This document shows, piece by piece, positions 27,096 to 35,706 of a stretch of DNA of 64,000 bases. This DNA comes from Virgibacillus_F flavescens (GTDB lineage Bacteria > Bacillota > Bacilli > Bacillales > Amphibacillaceae): assembly GCF_050574275.1 (NCBI RefSeq), contig NZ_CP192260.1, forward strand, positions 1,426,001 through 1,490,000. The letters run 5' to 3'. The notes under the pieces were generated by a model. That model had not been told where the DNA came from. It searched no databases and was given only the letters and a program-made list of their open reading frames with translations. Position 1 is the first letter of the stretch. Each line of letters opens with the position of its first letter. A program made the translations under genes and the position numbers.

Positions 27096-29258
27096 TTATT
27101 TTAATTCAAATGCAACTGCTTCTAAATCTCTGCTGTTCGATCCAATATAAGCAACAAATTTACCTGAGTCACTTGAAAAGGAAAGGTCTGCATGGTGATA
27201 GCGTAATTGTTCTTCTGTAATGGTAAATGTAGTTTCTTTTTCTTCACCTGGGAGCAGTGAAACTTTTTTAAAGCCTTTCAGTTCCTTTAATGGACGAACC
27301 ACTTCGCCGACAAGGTCACGAATATACAGCTGAACAGTTTCATCCCCAGCGATATTGCCAGTATTCTTAACCGTTACACTCACTGTAATCGATTCATCAG
27401 CTGTCAATTCTGCAGATGAGATCTTCAGGTTCGTGTAGCTGAACGTTGTATAGCTCAGCCCGTATCCAAATGGAAATAGTGCCTCATTTGGAGCGTCCAG
27501 GTACTGTGAAACGTAGCGTTCCTGTGCGTCAGGAGCACCTTGTGGGCGACCTGTATTATGGTTGTTATAGTAAACAGGCACCTGTCCAACTGAATCCGGG
27601 AATGACATCGAGAGTTTTCCGGAAGGGTTTGCATCACCGAATAATAAGTCAGCGATTGCTGCTCCGCCTTCGGTACCTGGCTGCCAAGCTTCTAGTACCG
27701 CATCTGAATGTTCTAGAACACCATGTAAATCTAATGGTCGTCCATTAAATAGTACAGTTACAATTGGTTTATTCAGCTCTTTCATTTTCCTGATCAGATC
27801 AAGTTGTGCTTGTGGCAGTTTAATATCTGTCAGCGATCCAGCTTCACCGCTCATTTCGGAATCTTCGCCTAACGCTAACACAATAACATCTGCATCTTTT
27901 GCCGTGTTAAGTGCTTCACGCAGCTGATCCTCACTACTCGTTTCGACTTCACAGCCTTTGGAAATATAAAGGTTTGAAGAATCCATTTTCATTTTTAAGC
28001 CAGCATCCATTGTAGTGGCTTCTTCTTTTGAACCGAGCCATGACCATTGACCAAGAATGTCAGTGCTAGTGGCAAAAGGACCGATTAATGCTATCTTTTG
28101 ATCTTTCTGTAATGGAAGGACTTCTTTATTTTTAAGTAAAACGGATGATTTAGTCGCAAGGTCTCTTGCAACTTTTCGATGTGCTTTACTCATAACGATT
28201 TCATTTTCAAGCTGCTCATTTGCTCCGCGATATGGATTTTCAAATAATCCAAGCTTTTCTTTTAGTTGTAAAATCCGTACTACGGCTTCATTCAGTATGC
28301 TTTCTTCGATATCTCCGTTTTCGATTAAGTCTTTTAAGTTATTAACATAACACGCAGTCATCATTTCAATATCGACGCCGGCTTTTATTGCTTTTAATGC
28401 GGCTTCTTTCTCATCAGCAGCAACACCGTGAGGGATTAATTCTTTTACAGCGCCCCAATCTGAAATAATAACTCCGTCAAAATTCCATTCGTCGCGAAGC
28501 AGGTCACGCATCAGTTGTTTATTTCCTGTTGCCGGAATGCCGTCAACTGTATTAAAAGCAGTCATTACCATTTCACAACCTGCATTTAGCGCAGCTTTAT
28601 ATGCTGGAAGATAGCTTTCACGAAGTTCGCGTTCAGACATATTAACCGTATTATAATCACGACCGCCTTCTGGAGCGCCGTACGCTGCAAAGTGTTTCAC
28701 ACAAGATGCAACGCGGAAATGGTCATTTGATAAATCACTCCCTTGAAACCCTCGAACCTGAGCTTCAGCAAATTGACTGTTTAAGTAGGAATCCTCACCG
28801 GTCGATTCCATAACTCTGCCCCAGCGTGGGTCGCGAACTAAATCAACCATTGGTGCAAATGTGACGTGGACACCTGATACCGCTGCCTCTTTTGCCGCAA
28901 CTTCAGCACTTTTCTCTGCTAGTTCTAAATCCCACGAACAGCCAATTGCTAATGGAACAGGAAAGATTGTTTTATATCCATGAACAACATCGGACATAAC
29001 TAACAGTGGAATTCCTAAACGATTATCCTTTAAATGTTCCTTTTGAATATTGATTACTTCTTTTGCTCCAGAAGCTCCAAGTACAGATCCGCTGTCGCGA
29101 ACAACCGCATCGTTAATCCCCATACCGACCATTGGTCCAGTAATTTGTCCATTGTCAGCAGATCCTTTATAAAAAGGGGTAGCTAACTGCATAAGCTGCC
29201 CAATTTTTTCTTCTAACGTCATTTGTTTCATAAGAGATACTATAGTAGTAGTGTTCAT
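27096..29258 (-). CDS. GH3 beta-glucosidase (probably for sophorose and beta-1,2-oligosaccharides)
   Basis: The 720-residue hydrolase has a GH3 N-domain (VTFAPMVDLVRDPRWGR, KHFAAYGAPEGGRDYNTV) with the nucleophile Asp in VIISDWGAVKE. A GH3 C-domain follows (ALGEDSEMSGEAGSLTD), then a C-terminal FnIII-like domain (GLSYTTFSYTNLKI onward). There is no signal peptide, so it acts on imported oligosaccharides. Its length and position next to the GH94 gene match the Listeria beta-1,2-glucooligosaccharide glucosidase. ATG 29258 has GGAGG nine bases upstream; the longer ATG at 29273 overlaps that site. It is the first gene of the leftward operon. Confidence 0.9.
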   Translation of the reverse strand: MNTTTIVSLMKQMTLEEKIGQLMQLATPFYKGSADNGQITGPMVGMGINDAVVRDSGSVLGASGAKEVINIQKEHLKDNRLGIPLLVMSDVVHGYKTIFPVPLAIGCSWDLELAEKSAEVAAKEAAVSGVHVTFAPMVDLVRDPRWGRVMESTGEDSYLNSQFAEAQVRGFQGSDLSNDHFRVASCVKHFAAYGAPEGGRDYNTVNMSERELRESYLPAYKAALNAGCEMVMTAFNTVDGIPATGNKQLMRDLLRDEWNFDGVIISDWGAVKELIPHGVAADEKEAALKAIKAGVDIEMMTACYVNNLKDLIENGDIEESILNEAVVRILQLKEKLGLFENPYRGANEQLENEIVMSKAHRKVARDLATKSSVLLKNKEVLPLQKDQKIALIGPFATSTDILGQWSWLGSKEEATTMDAGLKMKMDSSNLYISKGCEVETSSEDQLREALNTAKDADVIVLALGEDSEMSGEAGSLTDIKLPQAQLDLIRKMKELNKPIVTVLFNGRPLDLHGVLEHSDAVLEAWQPGTEGGAAIADLLFGDANPSGKLSMSFPDSVGQVPVYYNNHNTGRPQGAPDAQERYVSQYLDAPNEALFPFGYGLSYTTFSYTNLKISSAELTADESITVSVTVKNTGNIAGDETVQLYIRDLVGEVVRPLKELKGFKKVSLLPGEEKETTFTITEEQLRYHHADLSFSSDSGKFVAYIGSNSRDLEAVAFELK

Positions 29259-29295
29259 TTGCGAAGCCTCCATGTCGAATGTAATATCAAAATAA

Positions 29296-29311
29296 GTGAA
29301 ACGTTTCGATT
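29296..29311. promoter_or_regulatory. LacI-type operator O1 (glucosidase side)
   Basis: TGAAACGTTTCGA is a near-perfect palindrome. It lies about 15 bp downstream of the -10 box of the leftward promoter, where a bound repressor would block initiation or early elongation. It shares the core TCGAAACGTTTCA with O2. Confidence 0.75.
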
Positions 29312-29324
29312 AATGTATAATGGG

Positions 29325-29353
29325 ATTATAAAGTTTATTTCAACAATGGTCAA
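29325..29353 (-). promoter_or_regulatory. Sigma-A promoter for the GH3-GH94 operon
   Basis: On the minus strand, TTGACC (29353-29348), exactly 17 bp, and TATAAT (29330-29325). Operator O1 follows downstream. Confidence 0.8.
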
Positions 29354-29448
29354 ACTTTTTATAATACTGTTTTACTTTGATATAAAAGGATAATACGCCT
29401 TTTACTTCGTATTGATTAAATAAAAAATAAAAAAATTCAAGAAAACAG

Positions 29449-29477
29449 TTGAAAGCGGATACAAGATTGATTATAAT
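29449..29477 (+). promoter_or_regulatory. Sigma-A promoter for the ABC importer, overlapped by a cre site
   Basis: TTGAAA (29449-29454), a 17-bp spacer and TATAAT (29472-29477) form a strong promoter. The -35 region also reads TTGAAAGCGGATACAA (29449-29464), a full match to the CcpA cre consensus WTGNNARCGNWWWCAW, so glucose repression is expected. Operator O2 sits at the transcription start. Confidence 0.85.
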
Positions 29478-29482
29478 CAAAT

Positions 29483-29500
29483 TATCGAAACGTTTCAATA
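29483..29500. promoter_or_regulatory. LacI-type operator O2 (importer side)
   Basis: TATCGAAACGTTTCAATA is a palindrome six bases after the importer -10 box, overlapping the expected start site. It shares its core with O1, so the LacI protein encoded at 32996 probably controls both divergent operons. Confidence 0.78.
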
Positions 29501-29537
29501 GCGATGTAACTAAATAAACTAACAGGGGTGTTTTGCA

Positions 29538-30782
29538 TTGAAGAAAACTAAGATATTATTTTTACTTTCGATTTTCGCTGTATTTGCAGTATTAAGTGCT
29601 TGTTCGGATGACAAAGGCAGTTCAGAAGGCGGCGGCAGTGATACAATTGAAGTATGGGCGATGGGTGAAGAAGGCAAGAAACTTGAAGAACTTACTAAGA
29701 AATTTGAAGAAGAAAATGAAGGTTTAAATGTAGAAGTACAAGCTATCCCTTGGGGTAATGCACACGATAAGTTATTAACGGCAGTCGCTTCTGGGAATGG
29801 TCCTGATGTACTTCAACTAGGTACAACGTGGGTTGCAGAATTTGCTGAGGCAGGTGCACTAAAGGATTTATCTGAGTATATGGATGAATATCCAGAATTT
29901 GCTCCTGAGAATTACTTTGAAGGTTCAAAAGCAGTTATGAAAAACGGAGAAGAAGTTGTAGGTATTCCATGGTACGTTGACACACGTGTTTTATACTATC
30001 GTACAGATATTTTAAAAGAAGCTGGATATGACAAGGCTCCTCAAACATGGGAAGAGTTAAAAGAAGCAGCTGCAACGCTTGCAGACCGTGGCGAAGATCA
30101 ATATGGACTTGACATCGATCAAAACGATCAGATTACACCATTCATTTTTGCTTGGCAAAATGGATATGAAGCAGATTTAGAAAACAAAGATTTGAATTTT
30201 GATTCCCCTGAATTCATTGAGGCGATGGAGTACTATCATAGCTTCTTCAAAAAGGGTTACAGCCAAACGGAACAGGGTGGGGATATTGTACAAGCGTTTA
30301 GCAATGGCTCAAAACCTATGTTTTTCAGCGGTCCTTGGATGATTAATATTATTAATGATCAAGCTCCAGAAATTAAAGATAAATGGGCGACAGCTGTTAT
30401 GCCTAAGAAGGAATCAAATACTTCCAGCATGGGTGGTTCAGTATTAACGGTCTTTAATTCCTCTGATAATGTAGATAATGCATTAAAGTTCATTTCTTAT
30501 ATGAACGAAGTGGAAACACAGATTGAATGGTTGGAAATTTCCAATACGCTACCAGCAAGAACGGAAGCATGGGAAGATCCGTTACTTACAGATAATCCTA
30601 ACTACAAAGTGTTTGGTGAACAATTGAAAGATGCAAAAGCAGGAATTCAAATAGAAGAGTTCGAACGAATTGCTCAAGAACTGTTGAGTTCACTTGAACG
30701 TATTAATGCAGGTGGAGCGGATTTAGAGGAAGAAATGAAACAATTTAATAAAACAGCTCAGGAACTATTGGAAGAAGAATAA
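29538..30782 (+). CDS. ABC transporter sugar-binding lipoprotein (beta-1,2-glucooligosaccharides)
   Basis: This is a 414-residue extracellular solute-binding protein of the carbohydrate family 1 type. A signal peptide ends in a lipobox (FAVLSACS), so it is lipid-anchored through the Cys. The mature start is Ser/Gly-rich, followed by DTIEVWAMGEEGKKLEELTK and AIPWGNAHDKLLTAVASGNG, typical of sugar-binding proteins. The start is TTG 29538 with AGGGGTG upstream. In the related Listeria locus this component binds sophorooligosaccharides; that specificity is inferred from context. A 9-bp stem hairpin without a T run follows the gene (30823-30858) and may favour its expression over the permeases. 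Confidence 0.9.
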   Translation: MKKTKILFLLSIFAVFAVLSACSDDKGSSEGGGSDTIEVWAMGEEGKKLEELTKKFEEENEGLNVEVQAIPWGNAHDKLLTAVASGNGPDVLQLGTTWVAEFAEAGALKDLSEYMDEYPEFAPENYFEGSKAVMKNGEEVVGIPWYVDTRVLYYRTDILKEAGYDKAPQTWEELKEAAATLADRGEDQYGLDIDQNDQITPFIFAWQNGYEADLENKDLNFDSPEFIEAMEYYHSFFKKGYSQTEQGGDIVQAFSNGSKPMFFSGPWMINIINDQAPEIKDKWATAVMPKKESNTSSMGGSVLTVFNSSDNVDNALKFISYMNEVETQIEWLEISNTLPARTEAWEDPLLTDNPNYKVFGEQLKDAKAGIQIEEFERIAQELLSSLERINAGGADLEEEMKQFNKTAQELLEEE

Positions 30783-30822
30783 AATTAAAACAGGCTGTTG
30801 GTATATAGGTAAGAATGAATTG

Positions 30823-30858
30823 ATATGGAGTCAATGAGCGGTTGCTTATACTCCATAT
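30823..30858 (+). promoter_or_regulatory. Intercistronic hairpin between binding protein and permease genes
   Basis: ATATGGAGT and ACTCCATAT form a 9-bp stem with an 18-base loop. It has no strong T run. Such structures in importer operons often stabilise the upstream message or attenuate the downstream genes; that role is inference. Confidence 0.5.
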
Positions 30859-30903
30859 TTCTTTTCAGATATATCATGTGCAATAATGATAGGTGGGTTA
30901 AAA

Positions 30904-31803
30904 ATGATGGATATCGTTAAAAATAAATTTAAAAACAAGCATCCGTATATGTTTATTGCGCCTGCAGTAATTTTGCTGATGATATTTAGTGTAATCCCAA
31001 TTATGATTGCATTTGTAATTAGTTTTACAGATCTTAATCTAAAAGGGTTAGCAGATTGGTCAAATATTAGCTTTATTGGCTTGGAAAATTATATCGAGCT
31101 TTTTAAAGATGATACTTTTTTAAAGTCTGCCTATAACACTGCATTCTATGTCATTATTGGTGTACCTCTTGTTATTTTCTTCTCATTAGGCATCGCGTTA
31201 TTGCTGAATTATGGCAGCAATAAGCTATTCTCTTTTTTTAGATCTGTGTACTATATGCCTTCTATTACCAATATTATTGCGGTAGCTGTAATTTGGGGGT
31301 ATTTATATAATACGGATTACGGACTTATAAACTACGTACTATCGCTTGTGAGTATAGATGAAGTACCATGGCTGCAGGAGCCAACGATTGCCAAAATATC
31401 ATTAATTATTTTAGCAGTTTGGAAAGGTATAGGAATTAATATGATTATTTTCCTGGCAGCACTGCAAGGAATTCCTAAATCTTATTATGAAGCTGCTGAA
31501 ATGGATGGTGCAAGCCGAATCAGAACACTGTTTCATATAACGTTACCGCTGTTGCGATATGCAACGTTCTTTGTAACGGTAACAACATTAATTGGATGGA
31601 TGCAGTTCTTCGAGGAGCCTTATGTAATGACACAAGGTGGCCCATTAGACGGAACTATTTCAGTTGCCTTATTTATTTACCAGGAAGGCTTTCAGTTTAG
31701 TGAGTTCGGATACGCCGCTGCTGCTTCATTTATCTTATTTATTATGATAATTATTGTAACGTTAATTCAGTTTAAAGCGCGAAAATCAGATACAGAGTAT
31801 TAA
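30904..31803 (+). CDS. Sugar ABC transporter permease, MalF type
   Basis: The 299-residue inner-membrane permease has six predicted membrane segments and the cytoplasmic EAA loop EAAEMDGASRIRTLFHITLP, which docks the ATPase. AGGTGGG precedes ATG 30904; the in-frame ATG 30886 lacks a ribosome binding site. It pairs with the next gene to form the import channel. No ATPase gene is present in the locus, so a shared MsmX-like ATPase encoded elsewhere is expected. Confidence 0.92.
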   Translation: MMDIVKNKFKNKHPYMFIAPAVILLMIFSVIPIMIAFVISFTDLNLKGLADWSNISFIGLENYIELFKDDTFLKSAYNTAFYVIIGVPLVIFFSLGIALLLNYGSNKLFSFFRSVYYMPSITNIIAVAVIWGYLYNTDYGLINYVLSLVSIDEVPWLQEPTIAKISLIILAVWKGIGINMIIFLAALQGIPKSYYEAAEMDGASRIRTLFHITLPLLRYATFFVTVTTLIGWMQFFEEPYVMTQGGPLDGTISVALFIYQEGFQFSEFGYAAAASFILFIMIIIVTLIQFKARKSDTEY

Positions 31804-31818
31804 GGAAGGGTGAATCTA

Positions 31819-32649
31819 ATGGCTACAGCTATGAAAAAAAGTAAAACAGAAATGCGAATTGTTACAACTATTATGGTGCTGGGCGGAGTCTTGGTTTCGA
31901 TTCCCTTCTTATGGATGATCTCCAGTGCTTTTAAACCTGAAAATGAAGTGTTACAGCTTGTACCAACGTTGATTCCAGAGAATCCAACGTTAGATAATTT
32001 CATTAAATTATTTACGGAGTTAAATTTCCTTGTATACTTAAAGAATACATTAATCATCGTGTTCTTCTCGTTCATTGGATTACTATTTAACGCGATGGCG
32101 GGATATGGGTTTGCGAAATTTGAATTTAGAGGCAGAGAGAAACTATTCTATATTGTTTTGGCAACCATGATGATTCCTGGTCAAGTTACGATGATTCCTG
32201 TTTATTTATTACTGAATGAAATGGGACTTACGAACACGATGACAGGAATTGTATTACCAGGCTTAGCAGTTGCGTTCAGCATCTTTTTGTTCAGGCAATT
32301 TATGACAACTATTCCAACTGATTTAATAGAAGCGGCTCGCTTGGATGGAGCGGGAGAATTTTATATCTTTTTCCGCTTAATTATTCCGATCGCAAAACCG
32401 ATATTTGCTGTACAGGGAATATTAACTTTTATTGCTGCATGGAACAGCTTCCTATGGCCGTTAATTATTGCAAACGATGAGAGTTTGTATACATTATCTG
32501 TCGGACTATCGTTGCTTCAAGGTCAATATGCGAATAACTTTGCATTGCAAATGGCTGGTGCAGCATTCATGGTTATCCCAATCATGATTATCTTTTCCTT
32601 TTTTCAAAAATATATTGTGGAAGGATTCACGATGTCCGGGATCAAGTAA
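31819..32649 (+). CDS. Sugar ABC transporter permease, MalG type
   Basis: The 276-residue permease has six membrane segments and the EAA loop EAARLDGAGEFYIFFRLIIP. The C-terminus YIVEGFTMSGIK is typical of MalG-type subunits (..GLTAGAVKG-like). ATG 31819 sits behind AAGGAAGG; GTG 31810 overlaps that site. The gene is 15 bp after the first permease gene, in the same operon. Confidence 0.92.
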   Translation: MATAMKKSKTEMRIVTTIMVLGGVLVSIPFLWMISSAFKPENEVLQLVPTLIPENPTLDNFIKLFTELNFLVYLKNTLIIVFFSFIGLLFNAMAGYGFAKFEFRGREKLFYIVLATMMIPGQVTMIPVYLLLNEMGLTNTMTGIVLPGLAVAFSIFLFRQFMTTIPTDLIEAARLDGAGEFYIFFRLIIPIAKPIFAVQGILTFIAAWNSFLWPLIIANDESLYTLSVGLSLLQGQYANNFALQMAGAAFMVIPIMIIFSFFQKYIVEGFTMSGIK

Positions 32650-32689
32650 AGGCTGTATTCGTAAAGTTTGGTGTTATTTCTATATATTG

Positions 32690-32920
32690 CGACGTAACAT
32701 TAGGTTTATTATCTAAATACGTTCTAAAGCTGCCGTCCAGGATCGCTCCGGGCGGATGCGCACCTTAGGGCGCTGCTGGCAGTCGACTCCTGCGGGAGGC
32801 TCGCCAGCCACCCTAAGGTGCGCGAATGTCAGCAGCGGAAATCTCGTTGCTGTCACATTGAAGTTTGTCTCGGTAAAGTAGGTTACGTCGCAGTTTCACA
32901 TCAACTACCTATTCATTTTA
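32690..32920 (-). repeat. T1 repeat, inverted and internally deleted copy
   Basis: Read on the minus strand it begins ACTGCGACGTAACCTACTTT and TGACAGCAACGAGATTTCCG, like the T1 left ends. It finishes with the T1 right end GCATCCGCCCGGAGCGATCC and TGGACGGCAGC. The middle is deleted. GCGCACCTTAGGG at 32759-32771 and CCCTAAGGTGCGC at 32811-32823 form an inverted pair. It separates the importer genes from lacI; no other gene lies in 32650-32995. Confidence 0.75.
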
Positions 32921-32995
32921 TTATAAAAGCATCGTTCTATTTGAAGACAGACAAAGTAAAAAACGTATTGAAGAAGTTTATGGAGGAAGTTAATC

Positions 32996-33979
32996 ATGGC
33001 AACGATAAAAGATGTAGCAAAGTTAGCAGGTGTGGCGATATCGACAGCTTCCTACGCATTAAATGACAGTGGTAAGGTCAGTCAATCGACGCGCGATAAA
33101 GTCGTGTTGGCAGCTAAAGAGCTGAACTATCAAAAGAATGGTTTTGCATCTGACTTAAAACGAACGAAAACGAATACAATCGCATTAATCTTGAGTGACT
33201 TGTCTGGACCTTATTATTCGGAGCTTATTAAGGGTGTGCAGGACGTTGCAACAGCAAATGGATATGATCTGATCGCCTGCAGTTCAATCGGTGGTCCGCA
33301 ATCAACCGCAGTTAAATTTCTAAAAGAAAAACGGGTAGATGGTGTAATTATTCTAGCACATAATATTAGTGATGAAATTACATTGGAGTCGGCGAGAGAA
33401 GGCTTTCCACTTGTTGTGCTCGATCGTAAATTAAAAAATGAATATGTCGTTCATGTTGAAGTAGACAATCTTCAAGGTGGCTATACTGCGACAGATTATT
33501 TAATTAAGAAAGGCCATAAGCAAATTGCTTATATAAGTGGTCCGCTTAACTCGCATGATAATGAACTGCGATTTGAAGGGTTTTCTAATGCGTTAAAAGA
33601 TAACGGATTAACCTATCAGTCTAAATGGAGATTGTCAGGTGATTTTACGCGTGAAGGTGGATACAGAGCAACGAAAATGCTGATTGCACAGCGTGACATA
33701 CCAGAAGCGATTTTCTATGCGAATGATGAAATGGCAATAGGGGGCATGCAAGCATTTTACGAGAAGGGTATACGTGTTCCGGATGACATTTCTATTATTG
33801 GTTTTGATGATATACAACTGTCAGAGTATGTAACACCTTCTTTAACAACAATGAAACAGCCTAAATATGAAGCTGGAGCATTATCCATGCATCTCATTTT
33901 CCAAATGCTATCAGGTGAAAAAGTGAACCACAATTACAAGCTAGCAACAGAACTCGTTGAACGAAAATCAGTCAAATAA
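32996..33979 (+). CDS. LacI-family transcriptional repressor of the beta-1,2-glucan locus
   Basis: This 327-residue regulator has an N-terminal LacI HTH (TIKDVAKLAGVAISTASYAL) and a periplasmic-binding-protein-like effector domain (about 60-327; IALILSDLSGPYYSELIKGV, VDGVIILAHN). The recognition helix carries STASYAL where most LacI proteins have xTVSRVL, so the contacted bases may differ slightly from the usual. GGAGG precedes the ATG. The two matching palindromes in the divergent promoter region are its likely operators, and an imported or phosphorolysed oligosaccharide its likely inducer. Confidence 0.93.
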   Translation: MATIKDVAKLAGVAISTASYALNDSGKVSQSTRDKVVLAAKELNYQKNGFASDLKRTKTNTIALILSDLSGPYYSELIKGVQDVATANGYDLIACSSIGGPQSTAVKFLKEKRVDGVIILAHNISDEITLESAREGFPLVVLDRKLKNEYVVHVEVDNLQGGYTATDYLIKKGHKQIAYISGPLNSHDNELRFEGFSNALKDNGLTYQSKWRLSGDFTREGGYRATKMLIAQRDIPEAIFYANDEMAIGGMQAFYEKGIRVPDDISIIGFDDIQLSEYVTPSLTTMKQPKYEAGALSMHLIFQMLSGEKVNHNYKLATELVERKSVK

Positions 33980-33980
33980 A

Positions 33981-34098
33981 AAGGGAAAATATGGGGAATG
34001 TACCAGGTACCGAAACAAATTAGAAAAAGATAGTCTGTGATTAAATTCACAGGCTATCTTTTTAAATTGGAAAAAAATGGGTAAAGTACCAGGTGCCG
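33981..34098 (+). repeat. Terminator flanked by two GTACCAGGTACC repeats
   Basis: A repeat copy at 33981-34012 (ATGGGGAATGTACCAGGTAC) is followed by the hairpin at 34024-34063. A second copy follows at 34068-34098 (TTGGAAAAAAATGGGTAAAG, ACCAGGTGCC). The hairpin plus second copy is nearly the same module as 23624-23697. Confidence 0.8.
34024..34063. terminator. Bidirectional terminator after lacI
   Basis: AAAAAGATAGTCTGTGA pairs with TCACAGGCTATCTTTTT around a six-base loop, with T runs in both directions. It can end lacI and the leftward acetamidase gene. Confidence 0.87.
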
Positions 34099-34113
34099 TT
34101 CTATCCGCCCTGG

Positions 34114-35070
34114 CTATTTAAAAATAGCGTTGGGCAGGAAGGCGGAGACGAGCATGTTTGGTATGTCGACGATTTCGCTGATGCGGAGGTCGACTGCGAC
34201 GCTGCACAGCATGTAAGCTTCCTGATCGGACATCCCGTAAGTATCGACGATATGTTCAATCATATAGCGAATCGCATTCTTAGAGGCTTCGGTAAGGTTC
34301 TCACCATGCCCTGTCGTAACATAGTAACCTTTGCTGTCTGCTTCCGGTGTTGGTGGACCGGGAATTTCATAGCGCGGCTCAGCGATGGTCTTTCCTTTAT
34401 GCAATTTGAAGCGGACTGTCGTTTCCATCGATGCTTCGATAGCTGTTCCGCATACTTCGCCATCTCCCTGTGCTGCATGCGTGTCGCCAATGGAAAATAA
34501 TGCTCCGTCTACTCCAACTGGTAAATACAATTTTGTTCCCCGTGTCAGATGACGAATATCCATATTTCCACCATTTTTCCGCGGTGGCACTACACTAAAG
34601 TTTCCTTCTTCCGGCAATGCAACACCAATCGTTCCCGGGAAGGGCTTAATAAACAAATCAATACCCGGTAGAAATTCTGTCGTGTTGGAACGGGATAAGT
34701 CATAGGTTTTCAAAAAAGGTTCGTTGAATTCATCTGCAAGGAGTCCAAATCCAGGGATAATACCTGTCCAGCCCCATTCAAGCTGACGAAAGTTCAGCAT
34801 TTCCACTTCGAGCGTATCTCCAGGCTTGGCACCTTTAACATAGATAGGACCAGCAACCGGATTAACTTTCGCAAAATCAAGATCGACCAAATCAGCGGAA
34901 GTGGATTTTTGAGAAAATTGACCACCTGAGCATTCGAGAATATCATAAGTGACGGTTTGACCCGAATCTACTTCTGCGATTGGCTCAATATCTTTGTCCC
35001 AGCCATAATGCATATGCGATTTCATATCATGAATAGTCATATGTGTATGATTATGATGGTGTATACTCAT
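34114..35070 (-). CDS. Acetamidase/formamidase family protein
   Basis: The 318-residue enzyme belongs to the FmdA/AmdA family, which hydrolyses formamide or short amides to ammonia and the acid. Visible family features are VNPVAGPIYVKGAKPGDTLE, PGFGLLADEF, NGGNMDIRHLTRGTKLYLPV, GDTHAAQGDGEVCGTAIE and the C-terminal YMLCSVAVDLRISEIVDIPN. The N-terminus is His-rich (MSIHHHNHTHMTIHDMKSHM), which could bind metal. AGGAG lies 12 bases before the ATG. An Lrp-type regulator gene lies directly upstream on the same strand. The true substrate cannot be fixed from sequence. Confidence 0.9.
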   Translation of the reverse strand: MSIHHHNHTHMTIHDMKSHMHYGWDKDIEPIAEVDSGQTVTYDILECSGGQFSQKSTSADLVDLDFAKVNPVAGPIYVKGAKPGDTLEVEMLNFRQLEWGWTGIIPGFGLLADEFNEPFLKTYDLSRSNTTEFLPGIDLFIKPFPGTIGVALPEEGNFSVVPPRKNGGNMDIRHLTRGTKLYLPVGVDGALFSIGDTHAAQGDGEVCGTAIEASMETTVRFKLHKGKTIAEPRYEIPGPPTPEADSKGYYVTTGHGENLTEASKNAIRYMIEHIVDTYGMSDQEAYMLCSVAVDLRISEIVDIPNMLVSAFLPNAIFK

Positions 35071-35155
35071 CTGAAATTCACGCTCCTAAACCAAATTGGA
35101 AAAAACTGGAGAAAGTACCAGGTACCGTTGAACTCCGTTGAACTAACTTAAAATC

Positions 35156-35605
35156 TTAAAGCTTATACCCTGTCCGGCTTTTAAACCGTTTTAGGAGTAT
35201 GGAGCTTTCTACGCGTGTTATTCCTTCGACTGCGTATAATTCGTTATTTATGAATACCTCAAGCATTTTAAAGTCCTCTACCAGCACATGCATATGAAGC
35301 GTGCTCGGACCGGTCATCTGATACACACTTGCGACGCTTGGATTATCTGCGAGATTTTGTGCGACTTCCTGCAGCTGCTTCGGTTCGACGTCTACTTCAA
35401 AGAAAGCAGAGACGTTTTTCCCGAATTTTTCTGAGTTGATCACAACTGTAAAATTCTCGATCACGCCTGTTTCTTTAAGGTTTTCAATTCTGTCTTTCAC
35501 TGCTACGCGCGAAAATCCGACTTTTTCTGCAAGTTCTACATAGGACAATCTTCCGTCCTCGATTAACTCTTCAATAATTTTTCGATCAATATCATCATAT
35601 TTCAT
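35156..35605 (-). CDS. Lrp/AsnC-family transcriptional regulator
   Basis: The 149-residue regulator has an N-terminal winged HTH (DDIDRKIIEELIEDGRLSYV, ELAEKVGFSRVAVKDRIENL) and a C-terminal RAM ligand-binding domain (about 70-149). ATG 35605 has GGGAG nine bases upstream; longer in-frame starts give non-homologous residues. Its gene is 85 bp upstream of the acetamidase gene on the same strand, with a GTACCAGGTACC repeat (35094-35126) between them. It may control nitrogen-related genes, but no operator was recognised. Confidence 0.92.
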   Translation of the reverse strand: MKYDDIDRKIIEELIEDGRLSYVELAEKVGFSRVAVKDRIENLKETGVIENFTVVINSEKFGKNVSAFFEVDVEPKQLQEVAQNLADNPSVASVYQMTGPSTLHMHVLVEDFKMLEVFINNELYAVEGITRVESSILLKRFKSRTGYKL

Positions 35606-35706
35606 AGCTGCATTCTCCCGAAAATTTTTATTTGTTTGATTACTCTTTATATTATCAGAAAATGAGAGTGCAAACAAAAGATTTTTGGGTAAAATGTCTT
35701 ATATCA

